Source of the DNA: an uncultured Bacteroidota bacterium
GTDB taxonomy: Bacteria; Bacteroidota; Bacteroidia; Bacteroidales; WCHB1-69
Length of the DNA stretch: 61,255 bases
Assembly (NCBI GenBank): GCA_902796805.1
Contig: CADBQG010000007.1
Coordinates: 1-61,255, forward strand
Direction of reading: 5' to 3'
In this document: in pieces, positions 36,401 to 43,814 of the stretch
Numbering within the stretch: the first letter of the stretch is position 1
Layout: every line of letters starts with the position of its first letter
Notes under the pieces: model-generated
The model's database searches: none
What the model saw: only the letters and a program-made list of their open reading frames with translations
Told to the model about the DNA's origin: nothing
Made by a program: the position numbers and the translations under genes

Positions 36401-36642
36401 GTGTCGTTGGCCTTGAACCATCCCTCGCTCGCTGACGGGGTTAGCGAGAACGTGTAGTCGAAGTAAATCCGTACATTGTCGTGCGACTTTGCCATAGACG
36501 GGTTCGCCCTCAAATTGTCCACTGTGATGCTTATGTCCGCTGATTTGCCGGTGTATTTATTCGCCTCTGCCTGCAGGGCTGCAAGCATTATGAAACTCAA
36601 AGCAAAAATCTTGAAGAAGAATCCGTTAATATATTTTCTCAT
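33481..36642 (-). CDS. Large exported protein with InlB-type repeat, pilin-like domain and FISUMP domain
   Basis: 1053 residues from the Met at 36642, directly before a signal peptide. A longer start at 36675 overlaps the promoter. The first 640 residues are beta-rich and unassigned. Next is a Listeria-Bacteroides (InlB B) repeat (about 654-724, with YNANGGSG and GWNTEANGSG). A Spy0128/DUF7601-like isopeptide-type pilin domain follows (about 731-857, HIGKKILEGG to VVFRNKY). The C-terminus (about 861-1053) is a FISUMP-type domain, as named from Fibrobacter major paralogues: DFEGNIYQSVRIG, WTTTNLK, CPEGWLLPT, GYSVRCVRE. No T9SS CTD is present. A surface adhesin or fimbria-like role is inferred. 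Confidence 0.82.
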   Translation of the reverse strand: MRKYINGFFFKIFALSFIMLAALQAEANKYTGKSADISITVDNLRANPSMAKSHDNVRIYFDYTFSLTPSASEGWFKANDTIVVETNFNSAFDVDRFKVMTILDNAAVHLGDVYFDGNTMIYVVSAEAEDHRFASLFGEIHTDDIFAAKYVPTVTNVTMKVENKTATLVVNPLPVQLKVASVGLGTTTWTSTSPITSTITLTEGESIDITATPDADTNLHYINLGRGDGVSVSLWNTLTKSPQTVTVSYSDLAPGVNEVRVQYSSRAVEIMSGNWGQVDGRYIFTKTVWGVDWGNSANNDIYINESGIAELYRSGGTRVSENNLVANIFFEDSIPGNEEVTLSGGAPSIYAVLPWYEARSDGGYNAFSPERGRLGDWNARVGAAGHTNLVANGMLEKIEQSAADTKETFRARVKGTPLSYGVFIDPVSLSTFIFANLGSPGDPNGPGFKCSELWPTVMASDPVLNTINGDANCVNGKVQYFRIRFYSQYRNKYSKCYHNYAYISYDYATKDGGVEKAGQFEPFTWAGYCIERTNQLGKGAKYSLTIENLDAMDYSVAIGNSSFKLQVWDGSSWNDYMSPNTTGTDGIATFLNIAPNGKYRILQTSVPSPYYLPLGTKYSTIPGSMRNVSPDGEFTIEMADTTGVLAMAVNYIASRLVYNANGGSGDMTNMNVLAARNSRVSVAQPAYSYSGYNFNGWNTEANGSGTAYSPNQQFTLTSDLHTLYAQWVPTVSNIHIGKKILEGGTLAGYDYSFLLTPLKEEGGALVTDATATTTTLQNTVNGDVYVSSNSLTAGTWYYLNEIAGTDPDITYDGSGYLVHYKDDRSVEYHKSEISGTNYVIGAVVGESEVVFRNKYAGAITIDCPKAVDFEGNIYQSVRIGSYCWTTTNLKSRKYSDGRDIKNVMAYESNLHPDAVGNAEVFGLLYDWHAAVDTATNGTSPAAQVQGICPEGWLLPTAEQISELYGRDVKTLNSPDHWIQNAGTNETGFSALPSGRFNSQTGRFEDLGANCWFHSCTASGLSASSAGNISYFCDALRTADMPLNDGYSVRCVRE

Positions 36643-36664
36643 TTTATCAAATTTTTTCAGCTCG

Positions 36665-36672
36665 CAAAAGTA
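36665..36672 (-). promoter_or_regulatory. -7 element for the FISUMP protein
   Basis: TACTTTTGCG on the minus strand, 23 bases upstream of the chosen start; matches TAnnTTTG. Confidence 0.65.
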
Positions 36673-36688
36673 CACTTTTTTTATCTAA

Positions 36689-36707
36689 TCCCGCTATGAT
36701 AGCGGGA
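36689..36707. promoter_or_regulatory. Palindrome in the -33 region of the FISUMP gene
   Basis: TCCCGCTA-TGA-TAGCGGGA is an 8-bp perfect inverted repeat starting 17 bases upstream of the -7 element. Neither strand follows it with a T-run, so an operator is more likely than a terminator. Confidence 0.5.
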
Positions 36708-36786
36708 ATTTAATTGCTTTCGGCCACAGTGGGCTTAAAAGTAAACATTTAGATTTGCAACATGTCTGTTTGCCGATAATATTTTG

Positions 36787-36794
36787 TAATTTTG
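36787..36794 (+). promoter_or_regulatory. -7 element for the nucleoside phosphorylase operon
   Basis: TAATTTTGCG, matching TAnnTTTG, 22 bases before the start codon. Confidence 0.65.
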
Positions 36795-36815
36795 CGCTCC
36801 TAAAATCTTATCGAA

Positions 36816-37682
36816 ATGGAAAAAGAGATTCTGCCATCCGAGCTGCCTGTCAACACCGACGGTGCGATATATCACCTCAACCTGCATTATGAGGATATTG
36901 CCGACAACGTGATTCTTGTTGGCGACCCCGCCAGGGTTGAACTTCTCTCCTCCATGTTCGACACTGTTGAACTCAGGAAAAAGAACCGCGAGCTTATCAC
37001 GCATACGGGCATCTACTGCGGGAAGCGCATCTCGGTGATTTCAACCGGCATGGGCACCGACAATATAGATATTGTAGTCAATGAACTCGACGCAGTGGCA
37101 AATATCGACCTCTCAACACGTAAGCCAAGACCTGAGCACAGGAAGCTCAACATAGTCCGCATAGGCACTTCAGGAGCACTGCAGCCTGATGTCGAGGTGG
37201 GCGAGTTCGTAGCCTCCGCATGGGGACTCGGTATCGACGGGGTTATGCAGTTTTATGATTACGACCACTTGTCGAACGAGGCTTTCGTGAAGGCTTTTGT
37301 GGAGCATACTGGCTGGAATGAAAGGCTGTCGTATCCCTATTGCATCCCTGCCTCGCAAAAGCTGCTCTCCAAGATAGCCTTCGACATGCGACAAGGCGTG
37401 ACAGCGAGTGCACCCGGATTCTACGGACCGCAGGGCCGTGAAGTACGAGCAAAGCTGATGTTCCCAGACCTGATCAGGAAAATAGAGTCTTTCCAATATG
37501 AAGAGCTCAGGATAACAAACATGGAGATGGAATGCTCGGCAATTTTCGGACTCGGCACGATGCTCGGACATGAACCCCTCACTGTCTGCCTCATAATAGC
37601 AAACAGGCTGACAGGAAGCTTTCTTAATAACTACCAAGACAGAATGAAAATCCTCTGCAAGACTGTCCTCGACAGGATATAA
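36816..37682 (+). CDS. Uridine-phosphorylase-family nucleoside phosphorylase
   Basis: 288 residues. Splits a nucleoside with phosphate to base and ribose-1-phosphate in salvage. VGDPARVELLSSMFD, ISTGMGTDNIDIVVNEL and RIGTSGALQ are the PNP/UDP family phosphate- and ribose-binding blocks, and the NMEMECSAIF helix carries the ribose-binding Glu. The base preference (uridine or purine) cannot be fixed from sequence. It starts a run with a periplasmic-binding-like gene 20 bases later. Confidence 0.9.
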   Translation: MEKEILPSELPVNTDGAIYHLNLHYEDIADNVILVGDPARVELLSSMFDTVELRKKNRELITHTGIYCGKRISVISTGMGTDNIDIVVNELDAVANIDLSTRKPRPEHRKLNIVRIGTSGALQPDVEVGEFVASAWGLGIDGVMQFYDYDHLSNEAFVKAFVEHTGWNERLSYPYCIPASQKLLSKIAFDMRQGVTASAPGFYGPQGREVRAKLMFPDLIRKIESFQYEELRITNMEMECSAIFGLGTMLGHEPLTVCLIIANRLTGSFLNNYQDRMKILCKTVLDRI

Positions 37683-37702
37683 AAACCAAAAAGTTTCAGA
37701 AA

Positions 37703-38815
37703 ATGGTAAAAAAAACACTTTTATTTGCGATTCTTTCTGTCATGGCTTTTTTTGCCCATGCCCGGAAGCAATATACTGTCCTCTATCTTATTCCGTTTGA
37801 GTCTGACAGTTATGAGCAGAAGATTCTGAAAAACCAGGAAGACATGGAGAAGGTGAAGTCGTTCGGACTCATGGGTTTCTGGAACGGCTCGCAGATGGCG
37901 CTCGACGAATACGCCTCGAAAAAGGATATCTCTCTGAATGTTGTTGTGAAAGACGTCTCCAACAGCGAGTCTAAATTGCGGAACATTCTTGATGATGAAA
38001 GCCTGATGAGAGAAGTTGACCTGATAATAGGCCCTTTCTACAAGCGCATGTTCATGATTGCTTCCGATTATGCCAGAAAATACGGCATCCCCATTGTCAG
38101 TCCGTTCACCTCACGCCATGAGATTCTGGAGGATAATGAGTATGTCTTCAAGTCGGTGGTGTCAGAAAGCCAGAAAGCGGCCATGATTTCGTACCTTGCG
38201 GAGCAGAGCAACGCGCTTCCGGTCCTTGTCTATGGCGACTCGAGTGCCAATAATCGCGAATGGTCGGTTTGCAGAAGGTATTTCGAGAATAACGGGGTTC
38301 CCTACTTCGCCTCACCGAACACAGCCACGCTACTGTCGCGAGTGCAGCCGGGGAAAAAGCAGATAGTGCTCTGTTTCGACGACAACTCGGCCAAAAGCCT
38401 TATCATATCAAGAAGTCTTATCTATAACGCCAAGAATCCAAATTTGATATTTATAATTCCTGAATCCTGGCTCGACTCGAAGACTTATGACATCGAATAC
38501 TACTCGCAACTGAACCTCCATTTCTTCTCGAATTATTATATAGATAACAACAACGAGGAAACGAAGGTTTTCATATACGATTACACCCACAGGTTCGGCG
38601 TTCCTCCCACTCTCAAGAGTTTCGCTTTCCAGGGTTACGACATAACGCGCTTTTTCCTTGAATATCTAATCAACGACAAGGATATTGACAGAATCAAGGT
38701 GAATCCGATAGCCTTTCCGTTGTCTTTCGACAAGGTGCAGGGCGGAGGCTACGAGAACGTGAATCTTCAATTCATGGAGATTGTTGATAATGAAATAGTC
38801 CCAAGTTCTTTCTGA
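37703..38815 (+). CDS. Exported periplasmic-binding-protein-fold protein (type I, LpoA/amino-acid-receptor-like)
   Basis: 370 residues with a signal peptide (about 1-20, ending AHA). The rest has the type I periplasmic binding fold seen in branched-chain amino acid receptors: VLYLIPFES, MGFWNGSQMALDEYA, VDLIIGPFYKRM, YGIPIVSPFTS and the late FAFQGYDITRFFLEYL. No transporter subunits are nearby. The gap to priA is 4 bases and to the phosphorylase 20 bases. The ligand and role are unknown. Confidence 0.8.
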   Translation: MVKKTLLFAILSVMAFFAHARKQYTVLYLIPFESDSYEQKILKNQEDMEKVKSFGLMGFWNGSQMALDEYASKKDISLNVVVKDVSNSESKLRNILDDESLMREVDLIIGPFYKRMFMIASDYARKYGIPIVSPFTSRHEILEDNEYVFKSVVSESQKAAMISYLAEQSNALPVLVYGDSSANNREWSVCRRYFENNGVPYFASPNTATLLSRVQPGKKQIVLCFDDNSAKSLIISRSLIYNAKNPNLIFIIPESWLDSKTYDIEYYSQLNLHFFSNYYIDNNNEETKVFIYDYTHRFGVPPTLKSFAFQGYDITRFFLEYLINDKDIDRIKVNPIAFPLSFDKVQGGGYENVNLQFMEIVDNEIVPSSF

Positions 38816-38819
38816 TTTC

Positions 38820-41315
38820 ATGATGCGAACCTTTTTCGTGGATGTGATATTGCCGTTGCCTCTGGACGCGACTTTCACCTACCGCGTGCCGAAGGAGTTG
38901 GAAGCCAAGGTGGCCTTCGGAGTGCGGGTGATTGTGCCCTTCGGGCGCAACAGGCTCTACTCTGCGGTTGTGGCAAAGGTGCATGAGACTCCGCCGAAGC
39001 AGGTTACAGCAAAATATATTCTCGATGTCATGGACGAGTCCCCGGTGGTGTCGGAAAAACAATACCGCCTCTGGGAGTGGATGTCGCAATATTACATGTG
39101 CTCGACTAACGAGGTGATGACGGCGTCGCTGCCCTCCGCTCTCCGCCTCGCTGGTGAGACGGTGGTCATGGTAAACCCCAATTTCGACGGCGACGTGTCG
39201 GTGCTGTCTCCCAAGGAGCTGAACGTCGTGGAGATACTCGCAAGCTCCGGGCATGTAACGGTCGGCGAAATCGGAAAGCGCCTGCAGCTCGCAAAGATAA
39301 TGCCGCTCGTGAAGTCGCTCGTCGACAAGAAGGTGATAATTACCGACGAGGAAATCAAGAACCCGTACAAGCCGAAGAGGGAGACTGTGGTGTCGATTTC
39401 CGGAAGATACAGCAGCGAGGCCACGTTCATGGCACTGCTCGACGAACTCAACGGCAAGCCGCAGACCGCCCGCCAGGCCGACACTCTGCTGGCTTTCATG
39501 ATGTGCGCGAGGAAGGACGGGAAATACGACTTCAAGGCCAAGCTGCCCAAACACGAACTCCTGAAAAACGACACCCTGAACCCTAATTCGCTCAACACTC
39601 TCGTGAAAAAAGGGATACTTGTGGTTGAAGAGCGCGTGGTCTCGCGGCTGAAGGACTATTCCGCTGAATCGCGGCAGGAAGTGTGTCTTTCTGTTGAGCA
39701 GCAGAAAGCTTTTGATGAAATAAACACTGATTTTGAAAGCTCCGACGTTGTGCTCCTCCACGGTGTAACCGGCAGCGGAAAGACTGAAATCTATATAAGG
39801 CTCATCGAGGAGCAGCTCAAAAAAAACAAGCAGGTTCTGTACATGCTTCCTGAAATAGCGCTAACGTCGCAGATAGTGAACCGCCTGAGAAGGTGTTTCG
39901 GCGATGACGTCGGAGTGTACCATTCGAGGTTCAACGAGTATGAGCGTGTTGAAATATGGCAAAGGGTTCTCAATGCCGACCAAGGCGGCGAACGCCCCAA
40001 GTACAGACTGATACTCGGCACCCGCTCGGCGCTGCTGCTGCCTTTTTCCAACCTCGGTCTGATCATTGTCGATGAGGAGCATGACGGCTCCTACAAGCAA
40101 GTTGACCCGGCACCGCGCTACCATGCCCGCGACACCGCCGTGGTACTCGCCAGGCTCCACAATGCAAAAACCCTCCTCGGCTCTGCCACGCCGTCGCTCG
40201 AAAGCTACCATAACGCACAGACCGGGAAATACGCTCTCGTACAGCTCCTGAAACGCTATGCCGACAGCAAACTCCCCGACATCTTCACCGTGAACATGAA
40301 CCTCGCCGTGAAAAGGAAGGAAGTCGAAGGAATCTACTCGAAGTTCCTTACAGGACTTATTGCCGAAGCGCTCGAAAAACATGAGCAGGTCATCATATTC
40401 CAGAACAGAAGAGGATATTCGGTGAGAATGCTCTGCCACAGCTGCGAATATATGCCGAGTTGCAAATATTGCGATGTAACTCTCACATACCACAAGAGGA
40501 CAAATCTGCTCAAATGCCACTATTGCGGCTATGCCGTCGATGTCCCGCATGTTTGCCCGGTGTGCGGAAGCCGCGATATTGAAATGGTGGGGTTCGGCAC
40601 CGAGCAGGTGGAGGACACGCTATCCGAAATCTTTCCCGACGCGCGCATTGTGCGCATGGACCTCGACTCTACACGCTCGAAGAACGCCTACCAACAGATC
40701 ATCACCGACTTTGAGCAGAAGAAGACCGACATTCTTGTGGGAACGCAGATGGTTACAAAAGGTCTCGACTTCGACAGGGTGAGCGTTGTAGGGATTCTCA
40801 ATGCAGACCCAATGCTTTCGTTCCCCGATTTCAGGGCCTTTGAGCGGGCTTTCCAGCTACTGTCGCAGGTGAGCGGCCGCGCCGGCAGAAAAGATGTCCC
40901 CGGCAAGGTGGTGATACAGACTTTCCAGCCGAACCACCCTGCGCTGAAATATGTGGAGGCAAACGACTACGGCGCCATGTACGAGTCCCAGATTTCTGAA
41001 CGCAGGAAATTCAAACTTCCGCCGATAACCAGGATGATCAAACTGACCCTCAAGCATCATGATGAAAAACTGCTTGACGAGGCGGCGGCCTGCCTTCAAG
41101 GGCCGCTCCGGGCGGCTTTCCCCGGAATGGTGACCGGCCCGGCAACACCTCTGGTGGCAAGGGTGCAGAACCAGTATCTCGTTGATTTCTGGATAAAGAT
41201 TGCCAAGGACAACTCATCTGCGTATAAAAAACAGCAACTTGCCGACGTGCTCGGGGAGTTTAAGTCGCTGCGGCAGTTCAGGCAGGTGCGCTGCGTTGTG
41301 AATGTCGATGCATAA
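38820..41315 (+). CDS. priA: Primosomal replication restart helicase PriA
   Basis: 831 residues. Recognises stalled forks and loads the replisome. The 3'-end-binding N-terminus (VILPLPLDATFTYRVP), Walker A GVTGSGKTEIY (about residue 317), DEEHDGSYKQ (motif II, DEEH box) and SATPSLES are present. Eight cysteines for two zincs lie between LCHSCEYM and CPVCGS. The C-terminal GRAGRKDVPG completes the helicase. It closes the phosphorylase run and ends in a two-way terminator. Confidence 0.97.
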   Translation: MMRTFFVDVILPLPLDATFTYRVPKELEAKVAFGVRVIVPFGRNRLYSAVVAKVHETPPKQVTAKYILDVMDESPVVSEKQYRLWEWMSQYYMCSTNEVMTASLPSALRLAGETVVMVNPNFDGDVSVLSPKELNVVEILASSGHVTVGEIGKRLQLAKIMPLVKSLVDKKVIITDEEIKNPYKPKRETVVSISGRYSSEATFMALLDELNGKPQTARQADTLLAFMMCARKDGKYDFKAKLPKHELLKNDTLNPNSLNTLVKKGILVVEERVVSRLKDYSAESRQEVCLSVEQQKAFDEINTDFESSDVVLLHGVTGSGKTEIYIRLIEEQLKKNKQVLYMLPEIALTSQIVNRLRRCFGDDVGVYHSRFNEYERVEIWQRVLNADQGGERPKYRLILGTRSALLLPFSNLGLIIVDEEHDGSYKQVDPAPRYHARDTAVVLARLHNAKTLLGSATPSLESYHNAQTGKYALVQLLKRYADSKLPDIFTVNMNLAVKRKEVEGIYSKFLTGLIAEALEKHEQVIIFQNRRGYSVRMLCHSCEYMPSCKYCDVTLTYHKRTNLLKCHYCGYAVDVPHVCPVCGSRDIEMVGFGTEQVEDTLSEIFPDARIVRMDLDSTRSKNAYQQIITDFEQKKTDILVGTQMVTKGLDFDRVSVVGILNADPMLSFPDFRAFERAFQLLSQVSGRAGRKDVPGKVVIQTFQPNHPALKYVEANDYGAMYESQISERRKFKLPPITRMIKLTLKHHDEKLLDEAAACLQGPLRAAFPGMVTGPATPLVARVQNQYLVDFWIKIAKDNSSAYKKQQLADVLGEFKSLRQFRQVRCVVNVDA

Positions 41316-41316
41316 A

Positions 41317-41340
41317 AAAAAGTGCCGTGTGGCACTTTTT
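41317..41340. terminator. Two-way terminator between priA and the Spy-like gene
   Basis: AAAAAGTGCC (41317-41326) pairs perfectly with GGCACTTTTT (41331-41340) around GTGT. Runs of A and T on both sides allow termination in either direction. It overlaps the stop codon of the 41339 gene. Confidence 0.85.
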
Positions 41341-41836
41341 ATCTTTTTTTCTTCCCGCCGTTCACTGGCGACATGTTCTTCACCTCTTTCTTCTTTTTGG
41401 TCAGTTCGCGCTTGTATTTGTATTCCAGGTCGTACATGTCCTGGAGGTGGCGCGGTGTGAGAATTTTCTTGAACTTTGCGTGGTAGGTCGACTGGAGGTT
41501 GAGAAGGTTCTTCCTCAATTCGAACTTCTGATCCTGCATGTAAGTGATTTGCTTGTCGCTCATGCTGGCGATGATCTCCTTGTTTGTGCCGGAAACCCCA
41601 AGGTTGATGCCCTGATTGGCAAGGTTCTTCTTGTAGGTATCCATAATCTTAATCTCTTCGCCAAGGTATTGCTCGTACACTTTCCAGAAAGAGTTGTTCT
41701 CGGCACCCGACAGTGTCAGGTTGTTTTTGATGTAGGCGACACGTTCCTGAATCATGCTATTCGACTTGTCTTGCGCTGACAGCAGCCCGACAAAGCCGAA
41801 GAATGTCAAAATCGAAACTAAAAGCAGTCTTTTCAT
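41339..41836 (-). CDS. Spy/CpxP-like small exported protein
   Basis: 165 residues with a signal peptide (about 1-21, LLSAQ). The mature part is highly helical and charged, ending in a Lys-rich tail (GGKKKR). It resembles Spy/CpxP-type periplasmic chaperones and the LTPRHLQDMYDLEYKYK phrase fits that group, but the match is loose. It is the last of three genes of an ECF sigma cassette, which suggests an output or feedback component of envelope-stress control. Confidence 0.65.
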   Translation of the reverse strand: MKRLLLVSILTFFGFVGLLSAQDKSNSMIQERVAYIKNNLTLSGAENNSFWKVYEQYLGEEIKIMDTYKKNLANQGINLGVSGTNKEIIASMSDKQITYMQDQKFELRKNLLNLQSTYHAKFKKILTPRHLQDMYDLEYKYKRELTKKKKEVKNMSPVNGGKKKR

Positions 41837-41852
41837 CTCTTATTGTTTGCTG

Positions 41853-42182
41853 TTAATAATCCATTGTGTAAAAGTCCATCATAGCGAGTTCCTCGCTGTA
41901 GTAGTCGGTTGCGAGCGACTCCAGCGCGTCTTCCTCTGTGGGTGCGACCTCCGTTGTCTGTTCGGCGATGATTTTTGAATTGTCGTTGGTGTTGTAGGTG
42001 AAGAAGAGAGTTGTTGACAGGGCAAGAACGGCAGCGGCTGCAACACCTGCTGCCACCCATCTTGTCTTGCGTTTCATCTTCTCCTTCTCGATACGCTGCA
42101 TCACTTTGCCTGGGAAGGCCTCGAAATAACCTTCTGGGATGCTGTAGTTTTCTTTCCTTTCTATATTCTCTATATCAACCAT
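41853..42182 (-). CDS. Small single-TM protein, candidate anti-sigma factor
   Basis: 109 residues. The N-terminal 45 residues are charged and cytoplasmic (IPEGYFEAFPGKVMQRI, then KMKRKTR), one TM segment follows (about 43-63), then an acidic periplasmic tail. The layout and the position directly after an ECF sigma gene are those of an anti-sigma factor. No zinc-binding ZAS motif is visible, so the assignment rests mainly on context. The stop is 16 bases before the Spy-like start. Confidence 0.6.
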   Translation of the reverse strand: MVDIENIERKENYSIPEGYFEAFPGKVMQRIEKEKMKRKTRWVAAGVAAAAVLALSTTLFFTYNTNDNSKIIAEQTTEVAPTEEDALESLATDYYSEELAMMDFYTMDY

Positions 42183-42219
42183 AATACTCGAAATTCAATA
42201 TTTGCTGACTGTTGTCGAA

Positions 42220-42777
42220 TCAAAAGGTTAAACGCTCCGAAAGATTTTTTTTGATTTTTTCCGCCGCGAAGTGGTATGAGGCCTTGAGTGCGCTCTCCGA
42301 CGTGTTGAAAATCTGCGACATCTCGGCGTATGGGGTCTCGTCGTAGTATCTCATGGTGAACACCGCCCGCTGTTTCGGTGGCAGCTTTATGATCTCCTCT
42401 TGAAGAAGTTGCTCGATCTGGCCGGGTGTCAGCGTGTTGGTGTCGGCATGTGTAACGAGCAGGAAGTCGGTGTAACTGTCGTCCGACAGGTTGAGCAGGC
42501 GCTTTTTCTTCTCGATGAATGAAAGGGCCTCGTTGACGCATATCCGCGAAATCCAGGTCTTGAGGCTTGACTCGTTCCTGAACTTGTCGAGGTTCTTCCA
42601 GATTTTGATGCAGACGTTCTGGCTCACATCGTCGGCGTCCTCGTGAATTGTGGTTATACGGCGCGCGCTGTAGTATATGTGCTTCTGGTACTTCTTGAGC
42701 AGCAGTTCGAAGGCCTTCTCCTTGGTCGCCTCGTTGCTGAAGAGCGAAAGGATGAATTCATCGGTTATTTCGGGCAT
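42220..42777 (-). CDS. ECF-type RNA polymerase sigma factor
   Basis: 185 residues. Region 2 (about 24-95: FELLLKKYQKHIYYSARRI, then EDADDVSQNVCIKIWKNL and KFRNESSLKTWISRIC) and region 4 (about 130-185: LPPKQRAVFTMRYYDETPYAEMSQIFNTS) are complete, without regions 1 or 3. It directs RNA polymerase to a stress-type regulon. It starts 6 bases after the transketolase stop and is probably on the same transcript. Confidence 0.93.
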   Translation of the reverse strand: MPEITDEFILSLFSNEATKEKAFELLLKKYQKHIYYSARRITTIHEDADDVSQNVCIKIWKNLDKFRNESSLKTWISRICVNEALSFIEKKKRLLNLSDDSYTDFLLVTHADTNTLTPGQIEQLLQEEIIKLPPKQRAVFTMRYYDETPYAEMSQIFNTSESALKASYHFAAEKIKKNLSERLTF

Positions 42778-42783
42778 ACGCGG

Positions 42784-43737
42784 TTATTTTCTGTTGATTG
42801 CTTTTTTGCAGGCCTCGATGATGTGGTCCTTGTCGAGGCCGAAGAAAGTGAGCAGTTGTTCTGGTGTGCCGCTTTCGCCGAAGCGGTCGTTCATGCCGAC
42901 CATTTCCACGGGAGCGGGGAGTTTTCTGGCAAGGCACTGGCACACGGTGTCGCCCATGCCCCCGTTGAGCAGGTGTTCTTCGGCGGTGACGGCGCAGCCC
43001 GTCTTCTTCACACTTGCAATTATGGTCTCCTCGTCGAGGGGTTTTATGGTGGAGATGTTGATAACCTCGGCGTGGATGCCGTTGCCGGAAAGCTCACGCG
43101 CCGCCTGCAGGGCCGGGAACACAAGATGTCCGGTGGCGAAGATGGTCACGTCGCCGCCCTCCTCAAGGACGTCGGCCTTGCCTATTATGAAAGGCTTGTC
43201 CTCGGGTGTGAAGTTGGGCACCGACGGGCGGCCGAAGCGCAGGTAAACCGGCCCGTTGTGGTTGGCAGCCGCGATGGTCGCCTGCATAGTCTCGTTGTAG
43301 TCGCAGGGGTTGAGAACCACCATGTTTGGCAGCATCCTCATGAGCCCCAGATCCTCGATCATCTGGTGAGTGGCACCGTCCTCTCCCACGGTCACGCCGG
43401 AATGCGAGGCGCATATCTTGACGTTGAGGTTGGAATACGCAACGGTCATGCGGATCTGGTCATAGACCCTGCCGGAGATGAATCCGGCGAAAGCGCTCGC
43501 GAAAGGAATCTTCCCGCTTAGGGCTAAGCCGGCCGCGATGCCAATCATGTTGGCCTCTGCTATGCCCGTCTGTATGAAACGGTCCGGATAGGCGGCCTTG
43601 AAGCCGTCCATCTTGACGCTCCCTGTGACGTCGGCGGTCAATGCGAAAATCCTGTCGTTGCCGGCAGCCGCCTCAAGCAGCCCCGCGCCGAAACCCGAAC
43701 GGGTGTCCTTCTTTGTGATATTGTCAATGTCGTACAT
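42784..43737 (-). CDS. Transketolase C-terminal half (pyrimidine-binding and C-terminal domains only)
   Basis: 317 residues from the ATG at 43737. It matches the Pyr plus C-terminal domains of split transketolases: GFGAGLLEAAAGNDRIFALTADV, GIAEANMIGIAAGLALSGK, GVTVGEDGATHQMIEDLGLMR and the C-terminal EEHLLNGGMG. The N-terminal thiamine diphosphate-binding half, usually encoded just upstream, is absent; a divergent outer-membrane gene lies there instead. It must work with a partner encoded elsewhere. It appears to be the first gene of the sigma cassette transcript. Confidence 0.9.
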   Translation of the reverse strand: MYDIDNITKKDTRSGFGAGLLEAAAGNDRIFALTADVTGSVKMDGFKAAYPDRFIQTGIAEANMIGIAAGLALSGKIPFASAFAGFISGRVYDQIRMTVAYSNLNVKICASHSGVTVGEDGATHQMIEDLGLMRMLPNMVVLNPCDYNETMQATIAAANHNGPVYLRFGRPSVPNFTPEDKPFIIGKADVLEEGGDVTIFATGHLVFPALQAARELSGNGIHAEVINISTIKPLDEETIIASVKKTGCAVTAEEHLLNGGMGDTVCQCLARKLPAPVEMVGMNDRFGESGTPEQLLTFFGLDKDHIIEACKKAINRK

Positions 43738-43752
43738 GCCAAAAAATTTCCG

Positions 43753-43760
43753 CAAAAATA
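43753..43760 (-). promoter_or_regulatory. -7 element for the half-transketolase
   Basis: TATTTTTGCG on the minus strand, 16 bases before the start; matches TAnnTTTG. It lies 21 bases from the opposing plus-strand -7 element. Confidence 0.6.
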
Positions 43761-43781
43761 CGATTTTTACGAAAAGTGAGT

Positions 43782-43789
43782 TATCTTTG
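43782..43789 (+). promoter_or_regulatory. -7 element for the 43815 outer-membrane protein
   Basis: TATCTTTGC, matching TAnnTTTG, with predicted transcription start near 43796. Confidence 0.65.
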
Positions 43790-43814
43790 CAACTATATTT
43801 GTTCAACTTTTTGG

